64,000 bases of DNA from Gammaproteobacteria bacterium (GTDB taxonomy: Bacteria; Pseudomonadota; Gammaproteobacteria; SZUA-140): contig JADLCS010000014.1 in NCBI GenBank assembly GCA_020847075.1, forward strand, positions 38,170 to 102,169. The letters run 5' to 3'. The notes under the pieces were generated by a model, which saw only the letters and a list, made by a program, of their open reading frames with translations, had not been told where the DNA came from and searched no databases. How positions within the stretch are numbered: position 1 is the stretch's first letter; each line of letters opens with the position of its first letter. Shown here in pieces: positions 1 through 10,257 of the stretch. Position numbers and translations under genes: made by a program.

Positions 1-2
1 TG

Positions 3-299
3 GGCTGGTTCGGCGGCCTCGACGGGCCGGCACAGGGGAGGGTGCTGGACTATCTCGGGCAGCCGCGGGAACCCATGCCGTGGCCGCTGATCCGCGCGGC
101 GCTGGCCTCGGTGGCCAATACCGCGGTGATCCCGCTGCAGGACGCGCTCGCCCTGGGGGGCGAGCACCGCATGAACACGCCCGGGACCACGCAGGACAAC
201 TGGCGCTGGCGCTTCGCCTGGGAGCAGGTGGCGCCGGATCTCGCCGCCCGCCTGCGTCACCTGAGCGGGCTCTACGGGCGCATCCCTTCCGGCGGCTGA
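3..299 (+). CDS. malQ: 4-alpha-glucanotransferase (amylomaltase), C-terminal end, 5' truncated by the window
   Basis: Only the last 98 codons are present; the reading frame is open to the left edge. The fragment carries the closing block of GH77 amylomaltases: PLQDALALG, then MNTPGTT and NWRWRF, and ends LSGLYGR, all typical of the MalQ C-terminus. The family transfers maltodextrin segments between alpha-1,4-glucans in the cytoplasm. It converges on a glucan phosphorylase gene ending 29 bases away on the other strand, so both serve glycogen or maltodextrin turnover (inference). The family assignment is firm for this tail; nothing can be said of the N-terminus. Confidence 0.9.
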   Translation, partial: GWFGGLDGPAQGRVLDYLGQPREPMPWPLIRAALASVANTAVIPLQDALALGGEHRMNTPGTTQDNWRWRFAWEQVAPDLAARLRHLSGLYGRIPSGG

Positions 300-327
300 G
301 GCCGCGGTCCGGTCGCGCGGCCGCCCG

Positions 328-2889
328 TCACAGCCAGAGCATGAAGCCGGCCTCGAAGCGGCGGCTCAGCAGCTTGTGATAGGGATACATGCGGATCTTG
401 TAGTGCTGCAGCCCGGGTAATGGCGGATGCAGCTCGAGCGTGAAGATCGTCTCGCCGTGCTCGCCCTGGCCGTCGGCGTGAAAGCGGTGGACGCTGTGAT
501 TGTTGAAGCCGCCCGGCTCGGGTTCGGTGCCGACCAGGCATTCGAGATAGACGTCTTCCACCTTGAGCCCGTTGAGGCGCGCCGCGATCTGGATCTTCAG
601 CTCTTCGCTCGCCAGCAGGGTATTGCGTCCGTCGTCCACGCGGCGGATCGATACGCCGGACCAGGCCTTCGCGACCGTCTGTTTCCACTCGGCGAGCCGG
701 CGCGCCGGTTCGCCGCCGTTCTCGCCCAGCAGCGCGCGCTGGCGGATGGCGCGGCCGTAGAGCTTCTCCGCGTAGTCCATCACCATGCGCTGGGCGTTGA
801 AGCGCGGCATCAGCGATTTCATCGAGGCCTTGGCCATTTTCACCCAGGAATGCGAGTATCCCTGGGTCCGGCGGCTGTAGTACAGGGGGACCACCTGAGT
901 CTCGAGCAGATCGAACAGTTCGTTGGTCTCCTCCCGGTTGCGGAAGCCCTCGTCGAAATGCTGCCCGTGCGGCGTGATCGCCCAGCCGTTCTCGCCGTCG
1001 TAGCCTTCGCCCCACCAGCCGTCGAGCACGCTGAGGTTGATGACGCCGTTGAGGCCGGCCTTTTCGCCCGAGGTGCCGCTGGCCTCCATGGGATAGGCGG
1101 GATTGTTGAGCCAGACATCGACGCCGGTGACGAGCTTGCGCGCGAGCGCGAGGTCGTAGCCTTCGACGAGCAGGATGCGTCCCTCGAATTCGGGCCGGTG
1201 CGAGAATTCATGGATGACCTGCAGCAGGCGCTGGCCCGGGATGTCGAGCGGGTGCGCCTTGCCGGCGAAGATGAACACGATCGGACGCTCGGGGTCGTTG
1301 ACCAGGCGCGCGAGACGCTCCGGATCGGAAAACAGCAGGGTGGCGCGCTTGTAGGTGGCGAAGCGGCGCGCGAAACCGACCGTCAGGATGTCCGTTTCGG
1401 GCATCGTGAGGTAGCGCGTCAGGCGCTCGACCTGGGTCGGGCTGGTGCCGTTGCGCCGCTGCTGATTGCAGACCCGCCGGTAGATGTCCTCGTAGAGCTT
1501 GGATTTCAGCGTCTGGCGGATGCTCCAGAAGCTGTGGTCGGGGATATCGTCGACCACCGACCAGTATTCCTCGTTGAGCAGCTCGTTGCGCCAGCCCGGG
1601 CCAAGATGCATATCGAACAGATTGACCCATTCCTGCGCCAGGAAGGTCGGTACGTGCACCCCGTTGGTCACATAGCCGATGGGGTTTTCCGCCGGCGGGA
1701 TCTGCGGCCAGATGTAGCCTTCCATCTGTGACGCGACGTCGCCGTGGATGCGGCTGACGCCGTTCTGGAAGCGCGAGCCGCGCAGCGCGAGCGCGGTCAT
1801 GTTGAAACCCTTGTCGTTGGTGGGGTAGGCGCCCAGGGCGAGGAACTTCTCCTTGCCGATGCGCGTGTCGCGGATGTAGCGATCGAAGTACGACAGGATC
1901 AGGTCGTGATGGAAGATGTCGTGGCCGGCGGGCACCGGGGTATGGGTGGTGAACACGGTGCCGGCGGCGACCAGCTCCAGGGCGGCCTCGAAGCTCAGGC
2001 CCTGCTGCATGCGATCCTGGCAGCGCTCCAGGATCTGGAACGCCGCGTGACCTTCGTTGATGTGCCAGACGGTGGGTGCGAGGCCCACCGCGCGCAGCGC
2101 GCGCACGCCGCCGATGCCGAGCACGATCTCCTGCTGGATGCGCGTGTTGATATCGCCGCCGTAGAGCTGATAGGTGATGCGGCGGTCGTGCTCGTTGTTC
2201 TCCGGCAGATCGCTGTCGAGGAGATACAGCGTGATGTGGCCCGCCTTGGCGCGCCATACCTTGAGCGCGACGCTGCGGCCGGGCATTTCCACCCGCACGG
2301 GCACGTCCTGGCCGTGGGCGTCGCGCGCCGGGGTGATGGGCAGCACCTCCGGGCTGGTATTGAAATAGTGCGCGACCTGGTTGCCGTTGCCGTCGATGGT
2401 CTGGTGGAAATAGCCTTCCCGGTACAGCAGGCCCACCGCGACGAAGGGGATGCCGAGGTCGCTCGCCGCCTTGCAGTGGTCTCCCGCCAGGATGCCGAGC
2501 CCGCCGGAATAGATCGGAAAGCTCTCGTGCAGGCCGAATTCGGCGCAGAAATAGGCGACCAGGTCGGAATCCGGATCGAAGATATTGAGCCCGCGCCGGT
2601 TCGCGTGGCGGTGCTTGAGATAAGAATCATAGGCCGCGAGGATGCGGTCGTAGTCCTGCAGATAGACGGTGTCGGCCGCGGCGGTCTCCAGCACGTGCTG
2701 CGAGATGCGGCGCAGGAATACCTTGGGGTTATGGCCGCAGCGCTCCCACAGATCGGGGTCGAGGCGGACGAACAGGCCGCGGACCTGGCTGTCCCAACTG
2801 TAGAGCAGATCGTTCGCGAGTTCGTCGAGCCTGCCGAGACGTCCCGGGATCACCGGGCGGACTTCGAGGGAAAAGCGCGTGCCTGTCAT
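328..2889 (-). CDS. glgP: alpha-glucan (glycogen/maltodextrin) phosphorylase, DUF3417-containing type
   Basis: An 853-residue GT35 phosphorylase, which releases glucose-1-phosphate from alpha-1,4-glucans using pyridoxal phosphate. The first ~110 residues (RPVIPGRLGRLDELANDLLYSWD) look like the DUF3417 domain of the alternative phosphorylase branch rather than E. coli GlgP/MalP. Family signatures follow: EFGLHESFPIYSGGLG, HINEGHAAF, and the PLP-lysine block near residue 608 (SGTSGEKAGLNG). That block is usually SGTSGMKA, so the Glu is a small deviation while the Lys is kept. The ATG at 2889 is preceded by GGAAGG about ten bases upstream. It converges on malQ; the tRNA-Leu gene lies upstream on the same strand. 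Confidence 0.93.
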   Translation of the reverse strand: MTGTRFSLEVRPVIPGRLGRLDELANDLLYSWDSQVRGLFVRLDPDLWERCGHNPKVFLRRISQHVLETAAADTVYLQDYDRILAAYDSYLKHRHANRRGLNIFDPDSDLVAYFCAEFGLHESFPIYSGGLGILAGDHCKAASDLGIPFVAVGLLYREGYFHQTIDGNGNQVAHYFNTSPEVLPITPARDAHGQDVPVRVEMPGRSVALKVWRAKAGHITLYLLDSDLPENNEHDRRITYQLYGGDINTRIQQEIVLGIGGVRALRAVGLAPTVWHINEGHAAFQILERCQDRMQQGLSFEAALELVAAGTVFTTHTPVPAGHDIFHHDLILSYFDRYIRDTRIGKEKFLALGAYPTNDKGFNMTALALRGSRFQNGVSRIHGDVASQMEGYIWPQIPPAENPIGYVTNGVHVPTFLAQEWVNLFDMHLGPGWRNELLNEEYWSVVDDIPDHSFWSIRQTLKSKLYEDIYRRVCNQQRRNGTSPTQVERLTRYLTMPETDILTVGFARRFATYKRATLLFSDPERLARLVNDPERPIVFIFAGKAHPLDIPGQRLLQVIHEFSHRPEFEGRILLVEGYDLALARKLVTGVDVWLNNPAYPMEASGTSGEKAGLNGVINLSVLDGWWGEGYDGENGWAITPHGQHFDEGFRNREETNELFDLLETQVVPLYYSRRTQGYSHSWVKMAKASMKSLMPRFNAQRMVMDYAEKLYGRAIRQRALLGENGGEPARRLAEWKQTVAKAWSGVSIRRVDDGRNTLLASEELKIQIAARLNGLKVEDVYLECLVGTEPEPGGFNNHSVHRFHADGQGEHGETIFTLELHPPLPGLQHYKIRMYPYHKLLSRRFEAGFMLWL

Positions 2890-3109
2890 TGCCTGTCTTA
2901 CCTTCCGATGGTTGGATCGATGGATGGGAGGATGCCGTCACCGGGGGGCGAAAACATCGTCGATGCCACTGTTATCGGGCAGTGGGCCCGATTCCTGAGC
3001 CCGGGGGGATACAGGGCGGCGATGGCCCCGCGGCGGGGCCGCGGAACGGGATGGAGCGGCAGTTGTGGTATAGTCTCTCGGCATTTTTCGCCGGATGTAT
3101 CAGTGCGTG

Positions 3110-3196
3110 TGGTGCCGGGAGAGAGACTCGAACTCTCACGGTCGTGAAACCACCGGATTTTGAGTCCGGCGCGTCTACCTGTTCCGCCACCCCGGC
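3110..3196 (-). tRNA. tRNA-Leu, anticodon CAA
   Basis: On the minus strand the 87-base sequence folds as a class II tRNA: acceptor GCCGGGG pairs with CCCGGC near the 3' end, the D-loop contains GGCGGAACAGGTAGACGC, the anticodon stem CCGGA/TCCGG encloses CTCAAAA (anticodon CAA, reading UUG), a long variable arm follows, then a T arm with GTTCGAGTC. The terminal CCA is encoded. It reads towards glgP. Confidence 0.96.
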
Positions 3197-3208
3197 GCGC
3201 AGCGTGAG

Positions 3209-3238
3209 AGTATACAAGCCCCCGTATGGCCATGACAA
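3209..3238 (-). promoter_or_regulatory. sigma70-type promoter for tRNA-Leu
   Basis: On the minus strand, -35 TTGTCA (3233-3238) and -10 TATACT (3209-3214) are separated by 18 bases; the -10 ends about 12 bases before the tRNA 5' end. The GC-rich stretch after the -10 resembles the discriminator of stringently controlled stable-RNA promoters (inference). It sits within the queA upstream region. Confidence 0.5.
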
Positions 3239-3281
3239 CAACACGCCCCGCGGCGGGTTCCCGCCCGCGCGCACCAATGTG

Positions 3282-4304
3282 ATGCGTCGCTCCGATTTCT
3301 CCTACGAGCTGCCCGACGAGCTCATCGCCCAGACCCCTCTGCCGGTGCGCAGCCACAGCCGCCTGTTGTGTCTCGAGCGGGAGAGCGGGGAATGTCGCGA
3401 TCGCATGATCACGGATCTGCCCGGGCTGTTGCGGGCGGGCGATCTGCTGGTCTTCAACGATACCCGCGTCATGCCCGCGCGCCTGGCGGGCGTCAAGGAC
3501 AGCGGTGGCCGCATCGAGGTGCTGGTCGAGCGCGTGCTCGCGCGGGATACGGCGCTGGTGCAGATCCGCGCGAGCAAACCCCTGCGCGCCGGCGGCCGCA
3601 TGACGCTGGAGGGCGGGGCGGGCGCCGAGGTGCTCCGGCGCGCGGACGGGGGGTTCTATGAGCTGCGCCTCGACGGCGGAAACGACTTCGGCGAGATCAT
3701 GCACTCCCACGGCGCGCTGCCCTTGCCGCCGTATATCACCCGTCCCGCCGACGAGGTCGATCGCGAGCGTTACCAGACCGTCTTCGCGCGCCGCGAGGGC
3801 GCGGTCGCTGCGCCGACGGCTGGACTGCATTTCGATACCGGGCTGCTCGAGCGCCTGGACGCGGCCGGGGTGGCGCGCGCCCAGGTCACGCTGCATGTCG
3901 GTGCCGGGACCTTCCAGCCGGTGCGCGGTGAGGACCTGGGGCGGCACCGTATGCACAGCGAGCGGGTCGAGGTGGGCGCGCCGGTCTGTGCGGAGATCCG
4001 GGCGGTGCGGGCGCGCGGCGGCCGCGTCATCGCGGTCGGCACGACGGTGGTGCGCGCGCTGGAGGCCGCCGCGGGCCCTGACGGGCCGCGGCCGTTCCAT
4101 GCGGAGACGGATATCTTTATCACGCCGGGCTATCGTTTCCGCGCCATCGACGGCATGATCACCAATTTCCACATGCCGCATTCCACGCTGCTCATGCTGG
4201 TCTGCGCCTTCGGCGGCTACGGGCCGGTGATGTCGGCCTACCGTCACGCGGTCGCGGCGCGTTACCGGTTCTTCAGTTACGGCGACGCGATGTTGATCAT
4301 TTAA
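3282..4304 (+). CDS. queA: S-adenosylmethionine:tRNA ribosyltransferase-isomerase
   Basis: A 340-residue QueA, the usual length. The enzyme moves the ribosyl moiety of SAM onto preQ1 in tRNA (G34 of the Tyr, His, Asn and Asp tRNAs) to make epoxyqueuosine. Seen: the N-terminal DFSYELPDELIAQTP, DLLVFNDTRVMPAR, PTAGLHFD, LHVGAGTFQPV, TTVVRALE and the C-terminal ITNFHMPHSTLLMLV, all family blocks. The ATG at 3282 is chosen because it starts at the conserved N-terminus; a GTG lies one codon upstream and no strong Shine-Dalgarno is visible. Tgt, which inserts preQ1, is encoded next, with an inverted-tandem repeat element in the gap between them. Confidence 0.96.
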   Translation: MRRSDFSYELPDELIAQTPLPVRSHSRLLCLERESGECRDRMITDLPGLLRAGDLLVFNDTRVMPARLAGVKDSGGRIEVLVERVLARDTALVQIRASKPLRAGGRMTLEGGAGAEVLRRADGGFYELRLDGGNDFGEIMHSHGALPLPPYITRPADEVDRERYQTVFARREGAVAAPTAGLHFDTGLLERLDAAGVARAQVTLHVGAGTFQPVRGEDLGRHRMHSERVEVGAPVCAEIRAVRARGGRVIAVGTTVVRALEAAAGPDGPRPFHAETDIFITPGYRFRAIDGMITNFHMPHSTLLMLVCAFGGYGPVMSAYRHAVAARYRFFSYGDAMLII

Positions 4305-4310
4305 CGGAGA

Positions 4311-5553
<1,243 letters not shown>

Positions 5554-5596
5554 TAGCCCGCTTTATGGGTAGGGTCGATTTCAGAGGAGAATGATC

Positions 5597-5935
5597 ATGG
5601 AGTTCTTCATCAACGACGCATGGGCTCAGACCGGGGCGGCGCCCGCGCAATCCGGATTCGCCAGCCTCATCCCGCTCATCCTCATCTTCGTCATCTTCTA
5701 TTTCCTCCTGCTGCGGCCGCAGATGAAGCGCGCCAAGGAACACAAGAAGATGGTCTCCGCGCTGGGCAAGGGCGACGAGGTGGTGACCACCGGCGGACTG
5801 CTCGGCCGGATCACCAAGGTCGACGACAATTTCGCGACGGTGGAGATCGCCGACGGCGTCGTGGTCAGGATGCAGAAGGCGGCCATCACCTCCATGCTCC
5901 CCAAGGGTACCCTCGGCAAGGAAAAGGGAGACTGA
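5597..5935 (+). CDS. yajC: Sec translocon accessory protein YajC
   Basis: A 112-residue small membrane protein of the SecDF-YajC complex. One hydrophobic segment (LIPLILIFVIFYFLLL, about residues 19-37) is followed by the family block RPQMKRAKEHKKMVSAL and a charged cytoplasmic domain (LGKGDEVVTTGGLLGRI). Two ATGs exist; 5597 is preferred because the GAGGA at 5585-5589 is then seven bases upstream, against only one base for the ATG at 5591. secD follows after 24 bases. Confidence 0.95.
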   Translation: MEFFINDAWAQTGAAPAQSGFASLIPLILIFVIFYFLLLRPQMKRAKEHKKMVSALGKGDEVVTTGGLLGRITKVDDNFATVEIADGVVVRMQKAAITSMLPKGTLGKEKGD

Positions 5936-5959
5936 TCCGGTCCGCCGGACGCGCCCGCC

Positions 5960-7813
5960 ATGAACCGCTACCCCTTGTGGAAGAATCTGATGATCCTCGC
6001 GATCATGATCGCGGGGGTCCTGTACGCGATCCCGAATCTGTACGGGGAAGTGCCGGTGGTCCAGATCTCTCCGCTGCGCGGGGCCAGCCTCGGCGATGCG
6101 GAGAAGACCCGCATCGAACAGGTGCTGAAGGGCGCGAATCTGGAGATTCTCGCGCTGGAACAGGAGAGCGACAGGATCACCCTGCGTTTCGCCGACACCG
6201 AGATCCAGTTGAAGGCGCAGGATCAGTTGCTGGAGGCGCTGGGCGAGGACTATGTGGTGGCGCTGAACCTGGTGCCCGCCACGCCGAAGTGGATGGAGAC
6301 CCTGAACGCGGCGCCGATGTATCTCGGACTCGACCTGCGCGGCGGTGTCCACTTCCTGATGGAGGTGGACATGGACGCCGCGGTGACCCAGGCCGAGGAG
6401 CGTTACGTGAGCGACCTGCGCGCGCTGCTGCGCGACGACAAGATCCGTTACCTTTCCATCGGTCGCACCAGCGGCCGGGTGGAGGCCAAGTTCCGCAGCG
6501 CGGACGATCGCGCCGCGGCCCGGGACAAGATCAGCCGTGAGTATCCGGCGCTGCTGTTGAACGAGAACGACGCGGACGGCGCCTATTATCTGCTGGGGTC
6601 GCTCAGCGACAAGGAAGTGATCGAGGCGAAGAACTTCGCGTTGCAGCAGAACGTCCTCACCCTGCGCAACCGCATCAACGAGCTCGGCGTCGCCGAGCCG
6701 GTGATCCAGCGCCAGGGCAGCGACCGCATCGTGGTGCAGTTGCCCGGCGTGCAGGACCCGGCCCGGGCCAAAGAGATCCTGGGGGCCACCGCCACGCTCG
6801 AATTCCGCATGGTGGACGTCAACGGTGACATCACCGCCGCGCTGGGCGGCCGGGCTCCGGTGGGCTCGCGCCTGTACCGGGAGCGCAACGGCAATCCGGT
6901 CCTGCTCGAGCGCCGCATCATCGTCACGGGCGACCAGATCATCGACGCGGCCTCGGGGCTGGATCAACAGAGCGGATCCCCCGCGGTCTACGTCACCCTG
7001 GACAGCAAGGGCGCGCGCCAGATGCTGCAGACGACCAAGGAGAGCATCGGCAAGCCCATGGCGGTGGTCTTCATCGAGAAGAAGCCCCATACCCGCATGG
7101 TGGACGGCACGCCGGTGAAGGAGACGAAGACGGTCGAGGAGGTGATCAACGTCGCCACCATCCGCGACCAGTTCAGCAAGCGTTTCCAGATCACCGGCCT
7201 GGACAGCCCGACCGAGGCGCGCAATCTCGCCCTGCTGCTGCGCGCCGGCGCGCTCGCGGCCCCGATCGAGATCGTCGAGGAGCGGACCGTCGGCCCCAGC
7301 CTGGGGGCGCAGAACATCAAGCGCGGTTTCGATTCGACCCTGATCGGTTTCGTCGCGATCGTGTTGTTCATGAGCTTCTATTACCGCGTCTTCGGCCTCA
7401 TCGCCTCCGTCGCGCTGTTCGGCAACCTGGTGCTGCTGGTGGCGATCCTGTCCCTGCTGCAGGCGACGCTGACCCTGCCCGGCATCGCCGGCATCGCGCT
7501 GACGATCGGTATGGCCATCGACGCGAACGTGCTCATCTTCGAGCGCGTGCGCGAGGAATTACGCCTCGGCAACTCTCCCCAGGCCGCCATCCATGCGGGG
7601 TACGAGCGCGCCTGGGGCACGATCATCGACTCGAACGTCACTACACTGATCGCCGGTTTTTCCCTGTTCCTGCTCGGTTCGGGGCCAGTGCGCGGATTCG
7701 CCGTGGTGCTGTGCATCGGCATCCTCACCTCGATGTTCAGCGCCGTGATGGTGTCACGCTCCATCGTGAACCTGGTGTACGGCGGGCGCAAGGTGAACAA
7801 GCTGGCGATCTAG
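5960..7813 (+). CDS. secD: protein translocase subunit SecD
   Basis: A 617-residue inner-membrane RND-type subunit that, with SecF, uses the proton motive force to finish Sec export. TM1 is at residues 7-27 (LMILAIMIAGVLYAIPN); the D1 motif LGLDLRGGVHFLMEVD starts near residue 117; a large periplasmic part follows, then five more membrane segments containing GIAGIALTIGMAIDANVLIFERVREE near residues 506-531. Full length for the family. It is co-directional with yajC and secF, ten bases before secF. Confidence 0.97.
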   Translation: MNRYPLWKNLMILAIMIAGVLYAIPNLYGEVPVVQISPLRGASLGDAEKTRIEQVLKGANLEILALEQESDRITLRFADTEIQLKAQDQLLEALGEDYVVALNLVPATPKWMETLNAAPMYLGLDLRGGVHFLMEVDMDAAVTQAEERYVSDLRALLRDDKIRYLSIGRTSGRVEAKFRSADDRAAARDKISREYPALLLNENDADGAYYLLGSLSDKEVIEAKNFALQQNVLTLRNRINELGVAEPVIQRQGSDRIVVQLPGVQDPARAKEILGATATLEFRMVDVNGDITAALGGRAPVGSRLYRERNGNPVLLERRIIVTGDQIIDAASGLDQQSGSPAVYVTLDSKGARQMLQTTKESIGKPMAVVFIEKKPHTRMVDGTPVKETKTVEEVINVATIRDQFSKRFQITGLDSPTEARNLALLLRAGALAAPIEIVEERTVGPSLGAQNIKRGFDSTLIGFVAIVLFMSFYYRVFGLIASVALFGNLVLLVAILSLLQATLTLPGIAGIALTIGMAIDANVLIFERVREELRLGNSPQAAIHAGYERAWGTIIDSNVTTLIAGFSLFLLGSGPVRGFAVVLCIGILTSMFSAVMVSRSIVNLVYGGRKVNKLAI

Positions 7814-7823
7814 CGGAGGCCGC

Positions 7824-8762
7824 ATGATAGAGTTCTTTCACATAAAGAGAGACATCCCCTTCATGAAGTACGCCCGGTCGACGACCGTGGTGTCGGCCAT
7901 CCTGTTCGTCTCGGCGGTGGCCGCCCTGGCGACGCGGGGGCTGAATCTGAGCATCGAGTTCACCGGCGGCCTCCTGGTCGAGGTGCGCTATGAGCAGGCG
8001 GCGGACCTGCAGCAGATCCGGTCCGTGCTGGAGGAGGGGAAGTATCGCGACGTCACGGTGCAGAATTACGGCACCCCGCAGGATGTGCTCATCCGCCTGC
8101 GGCTGCATCCGAACGAATCCTCTGCCCAGGTCAGCCAGGCGGTGCTGGCCCTGCTGAAGGAGCAGGACCCCGCCGTCAATCTGTTGCGCGTGGAGTTCGT
8201 CGGCCCGCAGGTCGGCGAGGAGCTTTACGACAGCGGCGGCCTGGCCCTGCTGCTGGTCTGCGCGGGTATCATGTTCTATCTGGCCATGCGCTTCGAGTGG
8301 CGCTTCGCCGTCGCGGGCATCATCGCCAATCTGCACGACGTGGTCATCATCCTGGGCTTCTTCGCCTTCTTCCAGTGGGAGTTCACGCTCGCCGTGCTGG
8401 CCGGCGTACTGGCGGTACTCGGCTACTCGGTCAACGAATCCGTGGTCATCTTCGATCGTATCCGGGAGATCTTCCGCAAGAAACGCAAGATGCCTGTGCC
8501 GCAGACCATCGATCACGCCCTCACGGTGACGATGTCCCGTACCGTCATCACCCATACGATGACCGAGCTGGTGGTGCTGTCCATGCTGTTATTCGGCGGC
8601 GAGGTGCTGTTCTATTTCGCGCTGGCGCTGACCATCGGCATCGTGTTCGGCATCTATTCCTCCATGCTGGTCGCCAGCCCCATCGCCATGTGGCTGGGGG
8701 CATCGCGCGAAAATCTGCTGCAGGTGAAGAAGGAAGGCGCGGAGGCCGACGCGACACCGTAG
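7824..8762 (+). CDS. secF: protein translocase subunit SecF
   Basis: A 312-residue partner of SecD. An N-terminal TM (STTVVSAILFVSAVAALA) is followed by the D1-type motif LNLSIEFTGGLLVEVRY, a short periplasmic loop and five C-terminal membrane segments with the conserved GYSVNESVVIFDRIREIFRK. SecD and SecF match in origin and order. The stop is immediately followed by a palindromic intergenic element, and the next gene converges. Confidence 0.97.
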   Translation: MIEFFHIKRDIPFMKYARSTTVVSAILFVSAVAALATRGLNLSIEFTGGLLVEVRYEQAADLQQIRSVLEEGKYRDVTVQNYGTPQDVLIRLRLHPNESSAQVSQAVLALLKEQDPAVNLLRVEFVGPQVGEELYDSGGLALLLVCAGIMFYLAMRFEWRFAVAGIIANLHDVVIILGFFAFFQWEFTLAVLAGVLAVLGYSVNESVVIFDRIREIFRKKRKMPVPQTIDHALTVTMSRTVITHTMTELVVLSMLLFGGEVLFYFALALTIGIVFGIYSSMLVASPIAMWLGASRENLLQVKKEGAEADATP

Positions 8763-8763
8763 G

Positions 8764-8880
8764 GAAACCGGGGACAGACCACGGTTTCACTAGCTCAATG
8801 CGGCCTATCCCCTGGCGTGGGATCGTTCTGGCCGACCGGCCCTGGGATGGATGACAGAACCGTGGTCTCTCCCCGGTTTC
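8764..8880. repeat. 117-bp imperfect palindromic element between secF and a diguanylate cyclase gene
   Basis: The left arm at 8764-8788 starts GAAACCGGGGACAGACCACG. The right arm at 8857-8880 is its near-perfect reverse complement (ACCGTGGTCTCTCCCCGGTTTC), around a 68-base core. The element fills the whole gap between two convergent genes. It shares the GGGGACAGAC stem start with the palindromes in and near epmA. It could act as a bidirectional stop, but no T-run follows; a REP- or MITE-like unit is the more likely reading (inference). Confidence 0.7.
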
Positions 8881-8883
8881 GAC

Positions 8884-10257
8884 TCAGCGTGGGGCGGGGT
8901 CGGCGGCGTCGTGCGGCGCCAGCTCGATACGGTTGCGTCCGGTGCGCTTGGCCTGATACAGGGCCCTGTCCGCCCGCTCGATCAGATTGCCCGGCGTCTC
9001 CCCCGGTTTGTACAGTGAGATGCCGGCCGAAAACGTCGGCATCGGCATCGTCTGGCCGTCGAGCTGGTAGGAGCTCTCCGAATTGCGCTTCTTGACCTTT
9101 TCCAGGGCGCGCAGGGCGCCGGCCTTGTCGGTGTTCGGCAGCAGCACGGCGAACTCCTCGCCGCCGTAGCGCGCCACCATGTCGTGGTGGCGGAAGATGG
9201 ACAGGATGTTGGTGGAGAAGTTGCGCAGTACCTCGTCCCCGGCCGCGTGGCCGTACTTGTCGTTGACCGCCTTGAATCCGTCCATGTCGATGAGCGCCAG
9301 CGACAACGGGTAACCGTAGCGCTGCACGCGGGCCACCTCGTCTTCCAGCCGCCGCATGAAGGCGCGCCGGTTCGGCAGTTCCGTCAGTTCGTCGGTCAGG
9401 CTGAGGATGTGGACCCGGGTCAGTTCGTCGTTGAGGTACTGTCCCTCGGTCTCGATGATCTGCAGGTAGTTGCTCGCCATCTCGAGTTTCTTGGCCAGCG
9501 CGTTGTGGCCCTCGCGCAGCGTGACCACCTCGGCGATGAGCGACTGTTTCAGTTGCCGCAGGTCCGCGTCGTCGCCGCTGCGCAGCAGGTTTTCGTGCTC
9601 GCTGGAGAGCAGGGCGCCGAAGCGTTCGTTCTGCTTGATGACATCGCGCACCTGGTGCGCCAACGTCTCTTGCACCTTTTGTACGCGGGCGCGTTTCTCG
9701 TCGATCTGGCGGCGCTGGGCGACGTCCAGCCGCCGGTCTTCACCGCCGGCTTCCCCGTCCGCCGGGGGTTCCTGGTCGGGAGCGGCCGCCTCGGTCGGGA
9801 TATCGGGAGACTCCGCCTGCGGGGGCTCCGCCGTTTCGACAGGGACCGGGGCGTCCGGCGCCGGGGGTTCCCCGGGCTCGGGAAAGGGTTCCGGCGCCAC
9901 CGGCCCGGCGGCGGGAAGGGCCTTGTTCACCGCATCGGCCAGCGCGCCGATGTGGTGTCTCAGTTGTTCCAGTTGGCCGAGGTCGGGGTGCTGGGCGAGG
10001 CGCAGCCCGAGCAGCCTGGCCTCCAGCCGTTGCGGGCTCGAGGCGGGAAACAGGTTCCCGTAGACCCCCAGCAGCTCATGCAGCAGCGAAGCGCATAGCG
10101 CCAGGCTCTGCTCGGTCTCATGCTCGTGGGTGGCGAGGATTTCCCGCACATGACGGGTGATGACCCCGACGGAGGGGGTCTGCTCCTGCTCGGCAAGCAG
10201 CTGCAAGACCTTGGATGTCAGCGGCGGGGTGGTGATGTTGGACTCTGGTCCTGCCAA
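8884..10257 (-). CDS. diguanylate cyclase (GGDEF) with a helical N-terminal region
   Basis: A 457-residue protein making cyclic di-GMP from GTP. The C-terminal GGDEF domain (about residues 285-450) has LPNRRAF, DMDGFKAVNDKYGHAAGDEVL and the active loop GGEEF near residue 363. An RxxD (RHHD) five residues before GGEEF forms a canonical inhibitory I-site, so product feedback is expected. The N-terminal half is soluble, helical and Pro/Glu-rich (residues 110-170) with a predicted coiled coil before the catalytic domain; no membrane segment or known sensor domain is recognised. The only plausible start is TTG 10257: the frame has an upstream stop (10303-10305) and no ATG or GTG between. Confidence 0.92.
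   Translation of the reverse strand: MAGPESNITTPPLTSKVLQLLAEQEQTPSVGVITRHVREILATHEHETEQSLALCASLLHELLGVYGNLFPASSPQRLEARLLGLRLAQHPDLGQLEQLRHHIGALADAVNKALPAAGPVAPEPFPEPGEPPAPDAPVPVETAEPPQAESPDIPTEAAAPDQEPPADGEAGGEDRRLDVAQRRQIDEKRARVQKVQETLAHQVRDVIKQNERFGALLSSEHENLLRSGDDADLRQLKQSLIAEVVTLREGHNALAKKLEMASNYLQIIETEGQYLNDELTRVHILSLTDELTELPNRRAFMRRLEDEVARVQRYGYPLSLALIDMDGFKAVNDKYGHAAGDEVLRNFSTNILSIFRHHDMVARYGGEEFAVLLPNTDKAGALRALEKVKKRNSESSYQLDGQTMPMPTFSAGISLYKPGETPGNLIERADRALYQAKRTGRNRIELAPHDAADPAPR

Noticed and set aside
427..1731. Long plus-strand open frame opposite glgP
   Set aside because: It lies antisense to a clear phosphorylase gene; long antisense frames are normal in DNA of this GC content and its translation resembles no family.
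3024..3040. Hairpin GGCCCCG/CGGGGCC as tRNA-Leu terminator
   Set aside because: Seven-base stem in GC-rich DNA, no T-run on either strand, 70 bases past the tRNA.
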